A stretch of DNA of 64,000 nucleotides from Runella defluvii (GTDB taxonomy: Bacteria > Bacteroidota > Bacteroidia > Cytophagales > Spirosomataceae): contig NZ_JACIBY010000003.1 of NCBI RefSeq assembly GCF_014195535.1, positions 62,001 through 126,000 on the forward strand. The letters are read 5' to 3'. The notes beneath the pieces were generated by a model. It searched no databases and was not told the DNA's origin. It saw nothing but the letters and a program-made list of their open reading frames with translations. Below are positions 17,765 through 25,466 of the stretch, in pieces (within the stretch, counting starts at the first letter, position 1; the number at the start of each line of letters is the position of its first letter). Made by a program: the position numbers and the translations under genes.

Positions 17765-18289
17765 ATGTCAAAAATTCACGATATCGCCGCCAAATACCAG
17801 ATAACCGAAGCAACTGTACGGACGTTATTGGAAGGATTACAAACCACAAGTGGTTTTCAAGTGCAATTCAACAGTGCCGAATTGGGAGGAATGGGGCAGT
17901 GGCAATCAGGAATGGTGATGATTGGCGACATGTTCAACGATGGACTCAAAGCCAAAGTAGCCGCTTTGTGTGCGGAACTTGCGTCGTTTGTGCGCGAGCA
18001 TCAAGCTACGCAACCCGAGGAAACAGAAAAGAAAGATGCCACCGTGGCTACTCCCATCAAAACCATTCCTGCGACGTTCAGTGGTAGTCAAAATGGGACA
18101 AAATATGCCTATTATGCCCCTCAAAATGTGTTGCAGATTGAAGAAGAAGACAAAATAGCCCGTTACAGTACCGAGGGCTTGACCCTTTGGGGGGTGCAGC
18201 AAGCACAGGATGGAACTGGAAAAAAACTGAAATTTACCCACGCAGGCGGCACGATTACCGTCGATGACCTCAAACCTGCGGTAGAATAA
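17765..18289 (+). CDS. Protein of unknown function, 174 aa
   Basis: No family recognised with certainty. The N terminus (residues 1-25) looks like a small helical DNA-binding-like unit (IHDIAAKYQITEATVRTLLEG). A glycine-rich stretch GGMGQWQSGMVMIGDMF follows, then a helix, a charged linker (residues 80-100) and a beta-rich C-terminal part from about residue 105. The G-rich stretch between helices is like that in short regulatory modules of Bacteroidota proteins. No signal peptide. It is directly followed by a MITE-like element, which begins 5 nt past its stop codon. Confidence 0.65.
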   Translation: MSKIHDIAAKYQITEATVRTLLEGLQTTSGFQVQFNSAELGGMGQWQSGMVMIGDMFNDGLKAKVAALCAELASFVREHQATQPEETEKKDATVATPIKTIPATFSGSQNGTKYAYYAPQNVLQIEEEDKIARYSTEGLTLWGVQQAQDGTGKKLKFTHAGGTITVDDLKPAVE

Positions 18290-18293
18290 TCAA

Positions 18294-18526
18294 GACTTTC
18301 CAAGTTTAACTTAGCAAAAACTAGGTTGAACGCATTAAAAAGAAAAAGTGACTATTTATTGCTCCAGAGGAGCCAAATCTTCGTAGAAAGAAATAATTAC
18401 CTCCCCCCTAAAGCCCCTTCGGGGCGGCCGACGCTCGGTGACCTCTTTCACTACAAAGGTTTTGCCTCTACGAGGCTGTTTTTTAAATGCGTTTAACCTG
18501 AGTAAAAACAAGAAACTTGGAAAGTC
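18294..18526. mobile_element. MITE-like miniature element with imperfect terminal inverted repeats and TCAA target duplication
   Basis: The ends are exact inverted repeats of 14 bp (GACTTTCCAAGTTT at 18294 and its complement ending at 18526). Similarity goes on inwards to about 50 bp with gaps (AGGTTGAACGCATT on the left against the complement AGGTTAAACGCATT on the right). TCAA occurs directly on both outer sides (18290-18293 and 18527-18530), as expected of a target duplication. No coding sequence fits inside; the interior includes a GC-rich hairpin stretch around 18411-18430. Likely a non-autonomous element mobilised in trans. Confidence 0.7.
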
Positions 18527-18556
18527 TCAATAAACTTAAACCCAATTTAACCTTTT

Positions 18557-19795
18557 ATGTCATCAACAGTACTCGAACGGTTTCTAAGATACGTTCAAAT
18601 TGATACCCAATCAGATCCTAATTCCACGTTACAACCTTCGACCGAAAAACAGAAAAACCTGAGTCGGATGTTGGTGACCGAATTGTTTGAAATGGGGGTT
18701 GTGGATGCCCACCTCGACGAATACGGCTATGTATATGCAACCCTTCACGCCAATACGGATAAATTAAACGTTCCTGTCATTTGCTTTTGTTCACACGTGG
18801 ATACCTCTCCCGATTGCTCAGGTGCGGGTGTCAAACCGATTGTGCACAAGGCTTGGGACGGCACAGACATTGTACTACCCGACGACCCTGCGCAGGTGAT
18901 TCGTCGCTCGGAACACCCTGATTTAGACGCACAAATTGGCAATGACATCGTGACTGCCAGCGGCACCACGTTATTGGGGGCTGACAACAAAGCAGGGGTT
19001 TCCGAAATCATGGATGCCGTACGTTATTTGTTGGAACACCCTGAAATTAAGCACGGTACGATTAAAATCCTCTTTACCCCCGACGAAGAAATTGGTCGAG
19101 GAACAAATAAAGTGGACCTCGCCAAGTTAGGTGCCGATTTTGGCTATACCATCGACGGCGAAAGCCTTGGGTCGTTTGAAGACGAAACCTTCAGTGCCGA
19201 CGCTGTAAAAATTACCATTCGTGGCATCAGTGCGCATCCAGGTTTTGCCAAAGGGAAACTCGAAAATGCCCTTAAAATTGCGGCGGATGTGATCGCCGCT
19301 TTGCCAAAAGACGCCCTTTCGCCCGAAACGACCGAAGAAAAACAAGGGTTTATCCACCCGACAAACATCGAAGGAATCCAAGAAAAAGTGACCCTTGGCT
19401 TCATCATTCGCGATTTTACGGTGGCAGGGCTTCACGAAAAAGAAGGCTACCTCAAAGGGATTCTTGTCCAAGTTTTACAACAATATCCCCATTCAACGGC
19501 CGATTTTGAGGTCATTGAACAATACCGAAACATGAAAGAAGTGCTTGATAACCACCCGCATGTCTCGGAATACGTATGGGAAGCAATCCGCCGCTCAGGG
19601 TTGACTCCGTTAAAAAGAAGCATCCGAGGGGGGACTGATGGCTCCCGACTTTCCTTCATGGGCTTGCCATGTCCGAATATCTTCACGGGTGGCCACGCTT
19701 TTCACTCAAAATTGGAATGGGTTTCGGTTCAAGACATGCAAAAAGCAGTCGAGGTAATCGTGAACCTTTGCCAAATTTGGGAAGAAAAACACTAA
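18557..19795 (+). CDS. pepT: Peptidase T (tripeptidase)
   Basis: A 412-residue zinc aminotripeptidase of family M20B, which removes the N-terminal residue from tripeptides in the cytosol. Metal ligands and catalytic residues are all present: His80 and Asp82 (SHVDTSPD), Asp143 (GADNKAG), Glu177/Glu178 (PDEEIG), Asp200 (TIDGES) and His380 (GGHAFHSK). The length is the family norm. The gene begins 30 nt past the end of the MITE-like element, so its native upstream region may have been altered. Confidence 0.95.
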   Translation: MSSTVLERFLRYVQIDTQSDPNSTLQPSTEKQKNLSRMLVTELFEMGVVDAHLDEYGYVYATLHANTDKLNVPVICFCSHVDTSPDCSGAGVKPIVHKAWDGTDIVLPDDPAQVIRRSEHPDLDAQIGNDIVTASGTTLLGADNKAGVSEIMDAVRYLLEHPEIKHGTIKILFTPDEEIGRGTNKVDLAKLGADFGYTIDGESLGSFEDETFSADAVKITIRGISAHPGFAKGKLENALKIAADVIAALPKDALSPETTEEKQGFIHPTNIEGIQEKVTLGFIIRDFTVAGLHEKEGYLKGILVQVLQQYPHSTADFEVIEQYRNMKEVLDNHPHVSEYVWEAIRRSGLTPLKRSIRGGTDGSRLSFMGLPCPNIFTGGHAFHSKLEWVSVQDMQKAVEVIVNLCQIWEEKH

Positions 19796-19808
19796 TGCTA
19801 CATGATAT

Positions 19809-19882
19809 AAAGCAACACCGCGCACGAAAGAGTAAATGCGAACGAAGTTTTGGTTTTTAGTTTGGGCGCGGTGTTTTGCTTT
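19809..19882 (+). terminator. Terminator after pepT
   Basis: AAAGCAACACCGCGC (19809-19823) pairs with GCGCGGTGTTTTGCTTT (from about 19866) with a 2-nt bulge and a 42-nt loop, followed by a T-run. The long loop is unusual. Confidence 0.65.
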
Positions 19883-19889
19883 TTATGGG

Positions 19890-20048
19890 TTATTTAAAGA
19901 CGTTTCCTCCAAAAGGTTGTCCAGTACGGGCGATGGTTTCAAAGGCCGATTGATGACGTAGAAACCAAGTCAAAAAACGTTTGAACAAGTTCTTAGATTG
20001 AGCAAGTTCAAAATAGGCTTTAATGTGTTCAAAATTAATTGCGATCAT
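19890..20048 (-). CDS. Possible small protein, 52 aa
   Basis: A short minus-strand frame that faces pepT across the terminator. The part from the ATG at 20048 (IAINFEHIKAYFELAQSKN) looks like a compact helical, slightly basic protein ending in GGNVFK. The frame is open further upstream to 20159, but that extension has a coding-unlike composition. There is no strong ribosome-binding site (Bacteroidota often lack one) and no family is recognised. It could be a true small gene or chance. Confidence 0.4.
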   Translation of the reverse strand: MIAINFEHIKAYFELAQSKNLFKRFLTWFLRHQSAFETIARTGQPFGGNVFK

Positions 20049-20240
20049 GGTATTGCTGTTTGATGAATGTACCACAAAGGTCGGAATAATACAAATAAAG
20101 CCCAAATTGTGAATTGGAAAAGTACAATTAATGGGTAGCCAAATGCCAAGAACACCCAAAAGTTGTTGTGTGAGTACAGTAAGTTCTTGATAAAATGATA
20201 GGCTATTTTGATATAAAAAGTGGCCTTTTTTGGGTTTTAA

Positions 20241-21785
20241 ATGTTAATACAAAACAAATTGTTAATGATATTACAAGCGGGAAAGTATGCGTTTTTATAC
20301 GAACAAGGGAGCATTCGTCAGTTAAAACATCAAGGGAAAGAAGTAGTTCGGATGATTTATTTTGCCTTACGTGACCACAATTGGGGCACGTTTGACAAAG
20401 TCATTTTTGATGAAATTGTTCAAAAAGAGGATACTAGCTTTCAAATTCATTATAAGTGTAACCACGTAGATGAAGCTTCAACGCCGATTTTTGAGTGGGA
20501 GGTAGCTATCAATGGCGCCTACGATGGAATAATTAGCTTTGAAATTTCTGGAAAAGCATTGACGGACGTATGGAGCAACAGAGCTGGGTTTTGCGTGTTA
20601 CATCCTATCAAAGGAATCGCGAATCAGCCCGTTTCTCTTCTTCATGAAGATGGTGCCAGTTCTACGTCTATTTTTCCCCAATACATTTCGCCAGAAGACC
20701 CTTTTTTGATGATTCGTTCGATGACTTGGCAAGTGGCGGGAGGAGCGGCGTATCAAATGGATTTTGAGGGAGATACGTTTGAAACCGAAGACCAGCGAAA
20801 TTGGGGAGATGCGTCTTTTAAAACGTTTTGTACACCTTTGTCCAAGCCATTTCCTGTTTTGCATAAAAAAGGAAACACTGTTTTTCAACGAATTACGCTC
20901 CAACCGCCCATTGAAAATCCAACGTTAGAAATTAAGCCAGAGGAAGCCGTTTTACCCCCGAAAGCAACTGCCTATCAACTGGGAATAGGGGCGTCAGTTG
21001 AATCTATAGAATTGACAAAGGAAGCCATCGACCAGTTAAAAAAGCTAAAGTTAACGCATTATCGCATCGACCTTACACTTCCTTCCGCCTCGTGGATTAC
21101 TGAATTTTCTACCCACTGCGAAAATGCCTTTGACCTTGGTTTGCCTTTGGAAGTAGCCCTTACGATAGGAGAAGAGGAAGAAAAAAACTTGGAAGAATTT
21201 GTGTTTATCTGTCAACAGAATCGCTTGAATATCAGTAGTGTTTTGTTGTTTTCTACAAATGAGGTAACTACGCCGCAACGAATCATTGACCTAATTCCAA
21301 CTTTAAAAAATCAACTTCCGAACGTAAAATTTGGGGTAGGTACCAATTACAATTTTACGGAACTAAACCGCAACCGTTTTGAGGCCAAAGAAGCCGATTT
21401 TGTCACGTTTTCCTACCATCCGCAGGCTCATGCCTTCGACAATCTTACGATTTTAGAAAATGCCGAAACGCTGGAATACCAAGTAGAAAGCGCCGAACAT
21501 TTGTATGATAAACCCGTTCACATCAATTTTATTTCGCTACGAGCCCGCGCCAATCCGTACGCTTCTTCCCCTGCCGATGTTCAAATTCCCCTTTCAAAAC
21601 AAATAGACCCACGCCAATCGACTGGTTTTGCAAAAGATTGGTTATCAGGAATTTTGAAGAGTTTGTCGGCAAGCAGGGTGGCTTCTGTGACGCTTTTACG
21701 TACGGTTGGTCAACTGGGGATTCTTTCCCTAGAAGGGAATCCGTATCCTGCGTTTGAAATATTTCCAAAAAAAAATCACCGTTGA
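20241..21785 (+). CDS. D-apionate lactonase (ApnL)-like protein
   Basis: A 514-residue soluble protein with an N-terminal beta-rich domain (to about residue 245), a TIM-barrel-like middle and a short C-terminal beta part. The stretch MIYFALRDHNWGTF near residue 45 strongly resembles the V-R-D-x-N-W-G-T pattern of the ApnL family, whose founding members open D-apionate lactone. No other sugar-acid genes are nearby, so the real substrate may be a different carbohydrate derivative. Start at 20241 gives a plain cytosolic N terminus. The gene is followed 50 nt later by the ECF sigma gene. Confidence 0.5.
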   Translation: MLIQNKLLMILQAGKYAFLYEQGSIRQLKHQGKEVVRMIYFALRDHNWGTFDKVIFDEIVQKEDTSFQIHYKCNHVDEASTPIFEWEVAINGAYDGIISFEISGKALTDVWSNRAGFCVLHPIKGIANQPVSLLHEDGASSTSIFPQYISPEDPFLMIRSMTWQVAGGAAYQMDFEGDTFETEDQRNWGDASFKTFCTPLSKPFPVLHKKGNTVFQRITLQPPIENPTLEIKPEEAVLPPKATAYQLGIGASVESIELTKEAIDQLKKLKLTHYRIDLTLPSASWITEFSTHCENAFDLGLPLEVALTIGEEEEKNLEEFVFICQQNRLNISSVLLFSTNEVTTPQRIIDLIPTLKNQLPNVKFGVGTNYNFTELNRNRFEAKEADFVTFSYHPQAHAFDNLTILENAETLEYQVESAEHLYDKPVHINFISLRARANPYASSPADVQIPLSKQIDPRQSTGFAKDWLSGILKSLSASRVASVTLLRTVGQLGILSLEGNPYPAFEIFPKKNHR

Positions 21786-21835
21786 CCGCAAGTTTTTAGA
21801 AGAAGGTGCATCTAAACGAATAAATCTGATTCCAT

Positions 21836-22408
21836 TTGAACGATTTAGAACTTCTTCAAGGACTACAATCACGCCAAGCGGTGGCGTTTCGATACTTAGT
21901 TGAGCACTATCAAACGAAAGTGTTTAATACGGTATTGGCCATTGTTCAGCACCCCGAAGAAGCAGAAGACGTCGCTCAAGAGGTGTTTATGGAAGTGTAT
22001 GAGTCGATTGATACGTTTAGGGGTGAAGCCAAGGTAAGCTCATGGATTTACCGAATTGCCACAACCAAAGCTTTAGAAGCGTATCGGAAAAAGAAGGCTC
22101 AAAAGCGATGGGGAGGTTTTTTGAGTAGTTTATTTGGAGAAAACAACGAAGCCGTGTACGAACCGATTGATTTTGTGCATCCAGGGGTCGAATTGGAAAA
22201 TAAAGAACGAGCGTCGGTGCTGTTCAAGGCCATCAATCAGTTGTCGGATAACCAAAAAATTGCCTTCACCCTGCACCACGTGGAGGGATTGAGCTATCAG
22301 GAGATTACGGAAGTGATGCAAGTGTCGTTGTCGTCGGTGGAATCGTTGATGTTTCGAGCTAAAACGAATCTAAAATCTTTGTTGAAAACGTATTATACAT
22401 CTCAATAG
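21836..22408 (+). CDS. ECF-type RNA polymerase sigma factor
   Basis: A 190-residue sigma-70 family protein with regions 2 and 4 only. Region 2 covers about residues 15-85 (FRYLVEHYQTKVFNTVLAIV, then EEAEDVAQEVFMEVY, SWIYRIATTKALEAYR) and region 4 residues about 125-180 (HHVEGLSYQEITEVMQVSLSSVESLMFRAK). A TTG at 21836 is the only good start: an in-frame stop lies 9 nt upstream and the next ATG is far inside region 2. It heads an operon with a membrane regulator and a Spy-like protein, the usual layout of an envelope-stress circuit. Confidence 0.87.
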   Translation: MNDLELLQGLQSRQAVAFRYLVEHYQTKVFNTVLAIVQHPEEAEDVAQEVFMEVYESIDTFRGEAKVSSWIYRIATTKALEAYRKKKAQKRWGGFLSSLFGENNEAVYEPIDFVHPGVELENKERASVLFKAINQLSDNQKIAFTLHHVEGLSYQEITEVMQVSLSSVESLMFRAKTNLKSLLKTYYTSQ

Positions 22409-22429
22409 CCATAAAAAAGAATAAAAACC

Positions 22430-22735
22430 ATGAAAAAGAATTACCAAATAGAGGAGGAGATTGAGCGGACGCTTCAATCGCTGGAGGGAATAAAGTCCGC
22501 CGAACCTACGCCTTTTTTCTATACCCGTTTGCAGGCGCGAATGGAGAAAAAAAAGCAAGTAAAAACGGGCTGGCATTGGCGACCTGCGTATGCTTATGCG
22601 TTTTTGGGAGTGGTTATTCTTCTAAATGTATGGACGATTTATCAAGTCTCACACCGTTCCTCAAACGCTGAGTCTGGAGAGCAGTTTGCCAACGATTATG
22701 GCCTCAACGACTTTAGTGGGTTTGATACAAACTAG
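22430..22735 (+). CDS. Small single-pass membrane protein, probable anti-sigma regulator
   Basis: A 101-residue protein with a charged cytosolic N terminus (residues 1-48), one membrane helix (about 53-72, AYAYAFLGVVILLNVWTIYQ) and a short polar periplasmic tail. It has no zinc-binding anti-sigma motif, but gene order (22 nt after the ECF sigma gene, 9 nt before the Spy-like gene) and topology fit the short anti-sigma factors found after ECF genes in Bacteroidota. The role is inferred from context. Confidence 0.65.
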   Translation: MKKNYQIEEEIERTLQSLEGIKSAEPTPFFYTRLQARMEKKKQVKTGWHWRPAYAYAFLGVVILLNVWTIYQVSHRSSNAESGEQFANDYGLNDFSGFDTN

Positions 22736-22744
22736 ATGTAACTC

Positions 22745-23260
22745 ATGAAAAACGTACTTTCATCCAACTATCTTTGGCCAATTACCCTTGCGTTGTTTTT
22801 ACTCAACTTAGGGTTAGTGGGCTGGATGTGGTTTTCTCCGCAAGGGCGACCAAATGGCCCCCGAGGTGAAAATCCTGGGCAGTTTTTAGAGCAAGAGTTG
22901 GCTTTCACGCCGCAACAAAAAGAGGAATTTCGGGTTTTGCGCGAAGACCATCACCAAAAAACGAAGGCACTACGCGACAGTATTCGTCAGATGAAAGAAG
23001 CGTATTTTCGACACATCGGGCAAGCCGAAGTAGGGGATAGTGCATTGGTACAAAAATCAAAAGCAATTGCCGAAAAAATGGCTCAAATTGATAAAATTAC
23101 CTTTCAACATTTTAGCGATGTCCGCAAAATATGTTCCCCCGAACAACAAAAGAAATTTGATACGGTCATTGATGAAATGCTACGTCGATTGGCAGCCAAC
23201 CCCGAAAGACCCGCAGAACGCCCCGATGGACCAATGCCACCTCCGCCACCTCCAAGGTAA
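22745..23260 (+). CDS. Spy/CpxP-like periplasmic sensor or chaperone
   Basis: A 171-residue protein anchored by an N-terminal membrane segment (residues 10-30), followed by an all-helical periplasmic part: LAFTPQQKEEFRVLREDHHQK (an LTxxQ-like repeat), a long helix, and SPEQQKKFDTVIDEML (second LTxxQ-like repeat). A Pro-rich tail PMPPPPPPR ends it. This is the architecture of Spy/CpxP/CnrX-type proteins that sense or buffer metal and misfolding stress. As third gene after ECF sigma and membrane regulator it may gate the sigma factor. Confidence 0.8.
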   Translation: MKNVLSSNYLWPITLALFLLNLGLVGWMWFSPQGRPNGPRGENPGQFLEQELAFTPQQKEEFRVLREDHHQKTKALRDSIRQMKEAYFRHIGQAEVGDSALVQKSKAIAEKMAQIDKITFQHFSDVRKICSPEQQKKFDTVIDEMLRRLAANPERPAERPDGPMPPPPPPR

Positions 23261-23431
23261 GTGAGTGATTTGAAAAATATCTTTTAAAAAAACGGCAATG
23301 TATCGCAAACTTTTTGGGTAAATTCCGTCTAAACCTCAACCTTTAGCTTTTACTCCCCGTATGAAATAACCTCTCCTTGCAGTCTGCAATGGTAAAAATC
23401 AATCTGTTACATTTTTAACCAGCTATCTAAA

Positions 23432-24175
23432 ATGAAGGTTATTTTTGGTTTCGCGTTCGCTATCGTGGGTATAGTGGCGTGTAGTAGTTCTAATGAAAGT
23501 GTTGATCCAACTACAACGACCAACACAACAACGCTTCCAACGGCTTTTAAAGCGTTTAACTCCAGCTTGAATGCCTACGTTGATGGTGATTATGTGGTGA
23601 TTAAAAGTACGGCAACGCCAGACCACAAAAGCCCCTATTTTGGGTCAAGTAATGCTAATTACGAGGCTTATAATGGAACAAATTCAAAGTTTGCCATTAA
23701 TCCCAATCGTATTTCTACCCAAAATTACACGTTTAGAATCCCCATCACTCCTGCAAAAGCATCCTCACCCCAAGCAACGCCCCTCGGTCCGATTGGCGTA
23801 TCGCTCAATGGGGTTCCGTTTTACAATCAATACGCAGGGCCAAATACTCCTTTGACCAATGAAATCAATTCATTTGACCAGTACAACGGCCATCCCGATC
23901 CCAGTGGTACGTACCATTACCACGTTGAGCCTTTGTATTTGACCAAAACCAAAGGAACTGGCGCACTTTTAGGCTTTTTATTGGATGGTTATCCCGTGTA
24001 TGGCCCCGTTGAAAATGGGAAAAAAGTAACTAATAGCGATTTGGATGCGTATCATGGCCATTCACACGCCACGGCCGAATACCCGAATGGGATTTATCAC
24101 TACCACATTACGGCTGAAGACCCTTACATCAGTGGGTCGGGTTTTTACGGAAAACCTGGAACAGTCACCAAATGA
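23432..24175 (+). CDS. YHYH-domain lipoprotein
   Basis: A 247-residue exported lipoprotein. The lipobox is IVAC at residues 14-17 with Cys as likely lipidation site, followed by a Ser/Thr-rich linker. The YHYH domain is clear: GTYHYHVEP near residue 160 and GIYHYHITAEDPY near 220, plus GFLLDGYPVYGP between them, the standard sequence order. The domain's function is unknown; the repeated His pairs suggest metal binding. It overlaps the next gene by 4 nt (ATGA), so the two are translationally coupled, and the SCO gene follows. Confidence 0.88.
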   Translation: MKVIFGFAFAIVGIVACSSSNESVDPTTTTNTTTLPTAFKAFNSSLNAYVDGDYVVIKSTATPDHKSPYFGSSNANYEAYNGTNSKFAINPNRISTQNYTFRIPITPAKASSPQATPLGPIGVSLNGVPFYNQYAGPNTPLTNEINSFDQYNGHPDPSGTYHYHVEPLYLTKTKGTGALLGFLLDGYPVYGPVENGKKVTNSDLDAYHGHSHATAEYPNGIYHYHITAEDPYISGSGFYGKPGTVTK

Positions 24176-24756
24176 AAAAGGGATGGATAATGCTCATTTT
24201 TGTTGGACTACTGGGATGCCAGCCTGCTCAAATTTCAATTCCTGATAAAGTCATTGAGGTTGCGAAAAATGACTCAGCATTTCGTTTTCAAAATGGGTTG
24301 CTACTGTACAAAAATGAGCCTTTCTCGGGTTACATTTTGGTGCGTTTTCCTTCCCAAAAAATACATTCAAAAGAAGGGTATTGGCAAGGAAGAGCGGAAG
24401 GAATCCACCGAAAATGGTACGAAAATGGGCAATTAGCCGAACAACGAACTTACCACAGTAACCACAAAAATGGCTTGCACAAAGGCTGGTGGCCCAATGG
24501 GATTCCTAAATTTGACTATCGTTTTTCGGAGGATGTAGCCACAGGAACTCATCACGAATGGTTTGAAAATGGGCAAATGTACAGCCTGAGCACTTACAAT
24601 AACGAAGGCCAACCCGAAGGAAAACAACAAATGTGGTACGTGGATGGGCAAATCAAAGCCAATTATGTCATTCAGAACGGACGGCGATTTGGGCTACTCG
24701 GTGCCAAAGGCTGCATGGGCGAAAACGAACGGGAGACCACTTCAATAAAAATATAA
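24172..24756 (+). CDS. MORN-like repeat lipoprotein (YwqK-like)
   Basis: A 194-residue lipoprotein (lipobox LLGC at residues 13-16) with about five MORN-variant repeats: units such as EGIHRKWYENGQLAEQRTY, NGLHKGWWPNGIPKFDYRF, GTHHEWFENGQMYSLSTYN and EGKQQMWYVDGQIKANYV. These repeats are common in YwqK-like proteins, which are sometimes labelled antitoxins without proof. Start overlaps the YHYH gene stop by 4 nt. The SCO gene begins 17 nt after it, so the three form one lipoprotein operon. Confidence 0.8.
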   Translation: MKKGWIMLIFVGLLGCQPAQISIPDKVIEVAKNDSAFRFQNGLLLYKNEPFSGYILVRFPSQKIHSKEGYWQGRAEGIHRKWYENGQLAEQRTYHSNHKNGLHKGWWPNGIPKFDYRFSEDVATGTHHEWFENGQMYSLSTYNNEGQPEGKQQMWYVDGQIKANYVIQNGRRFGLLGAKGCMGENERETTSIKI

Positions 24757-24773
24757 CGTACTTATTTTCAGCC

Positions 24774-25421
24774 ATGTTGACACGTTTTTGTTTTTTTGGA
24801 TTTGTAGTGGTTATTGCTTGTTCTTGTCAACCAATAACTGAACAACGAAACACGACCCAATTGCCCTATTATCACACGCCCGATTTTACCCCGCATTGGG
24901 TAGCGTCGTTGGCCTCAATGGATACCATCCACCAGTTGAAGAAATTTGTTTTTAAAAATCAAGCAGATCAATGGGTGGATTCGGATTCCTTACGGGGTAA
25001 AATTCACGTGGCTAATTTTTTCTTTACGGCCTGCCCAAGTCTCTGTCCGCGAACCATGGGAAATATGAAAGAATTACAACGTACATTTAGCAGTGATAAC
25101 GATGTAAAACTGTTGTCATTCAGTGTGTTACCAGAGCGAGATTCGGTGGCTGTGTTACGAGCCTATGCGCAGCAGCATCAAGTTGAAGCTAGTAAATGGG
25201 AGTTGTTGACAGGAAATCGTAAAGACCTGTATGAGACAGCGCGTCGGTCGTATTTTGCGGATGAAAACTTGGGGATTCGAAAAGGTGAAAACGATTTTTT
25301 ACATACCGAAAATTTCATTTTAGTAGATAAAAATCTTCGAATAAGAGGAATTTACAATGGCACACTTCCGCTGGAAATCGAGCAGTTGGTAGAGGATATA
25401 AAAACGTTGAAACGAGAATAA
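24774..25421 (+). CDS. SCO1/SenC family lipoprotein
   Basis: A 215-residue thioredoxin-fold protein that delivers copper or reduces thiols for cytochrome oxidase assembly. The copper-binding set is complete: Cys87 and Cys91 (ACPSLCP, CxxxC) and His177 (FLHTENF). The N terminus is a lipoprotein signal (VVVIACSCQP). The frame is open upstream to 24633, but that part overlaps the MORN gene; the ATG at 24774 gives the signal sequence. With the YHYH lipoprotein ahead of it, the operon may serve copper handling at the membrane. Confidence 0.88.
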   Translation: MLTRFCFFGFVVVIACSCQPITEQRNTTQLPYYHTPDFTPHWVASLASMDTIHQLKKFVFKNQADQWVDSDSLRGKIHVANFFFTACPSLCPRTMGNMKELQRTFSSDNDVKLLSFSVLPERDSVAVLRAYAQQHQVEASKWELLTGNRKDLYETARRSYFADENLGIRKGENDFLHTENFILVDKNLRIRGIYNGTLPLEIEQLVEDIKTLKRE

Positions 25422-25422
25422 T

Positions 25423-25459
25423 CAAAAAAGCCATTGAACTTTCCTCAATGGCTTTTTTG
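25423..25459. terminator. Bidirectional terminator between SCO and UbiB-type genes
   Basis: Perfect 15-bp stem (25423-25437 with 25445-25459), 7-nt loop, A-run on the left and T-run on the right, serving both convergent genes. Confidence 0.9.
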
Positions 25460-25466
25460 TGAATTG

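Noticed and set aside
24633-24773. Longer N terminus for the SCO protein
   Set aside because: It overlaps the MORN-like gene in another frame and would hide the lipoprotein signal.
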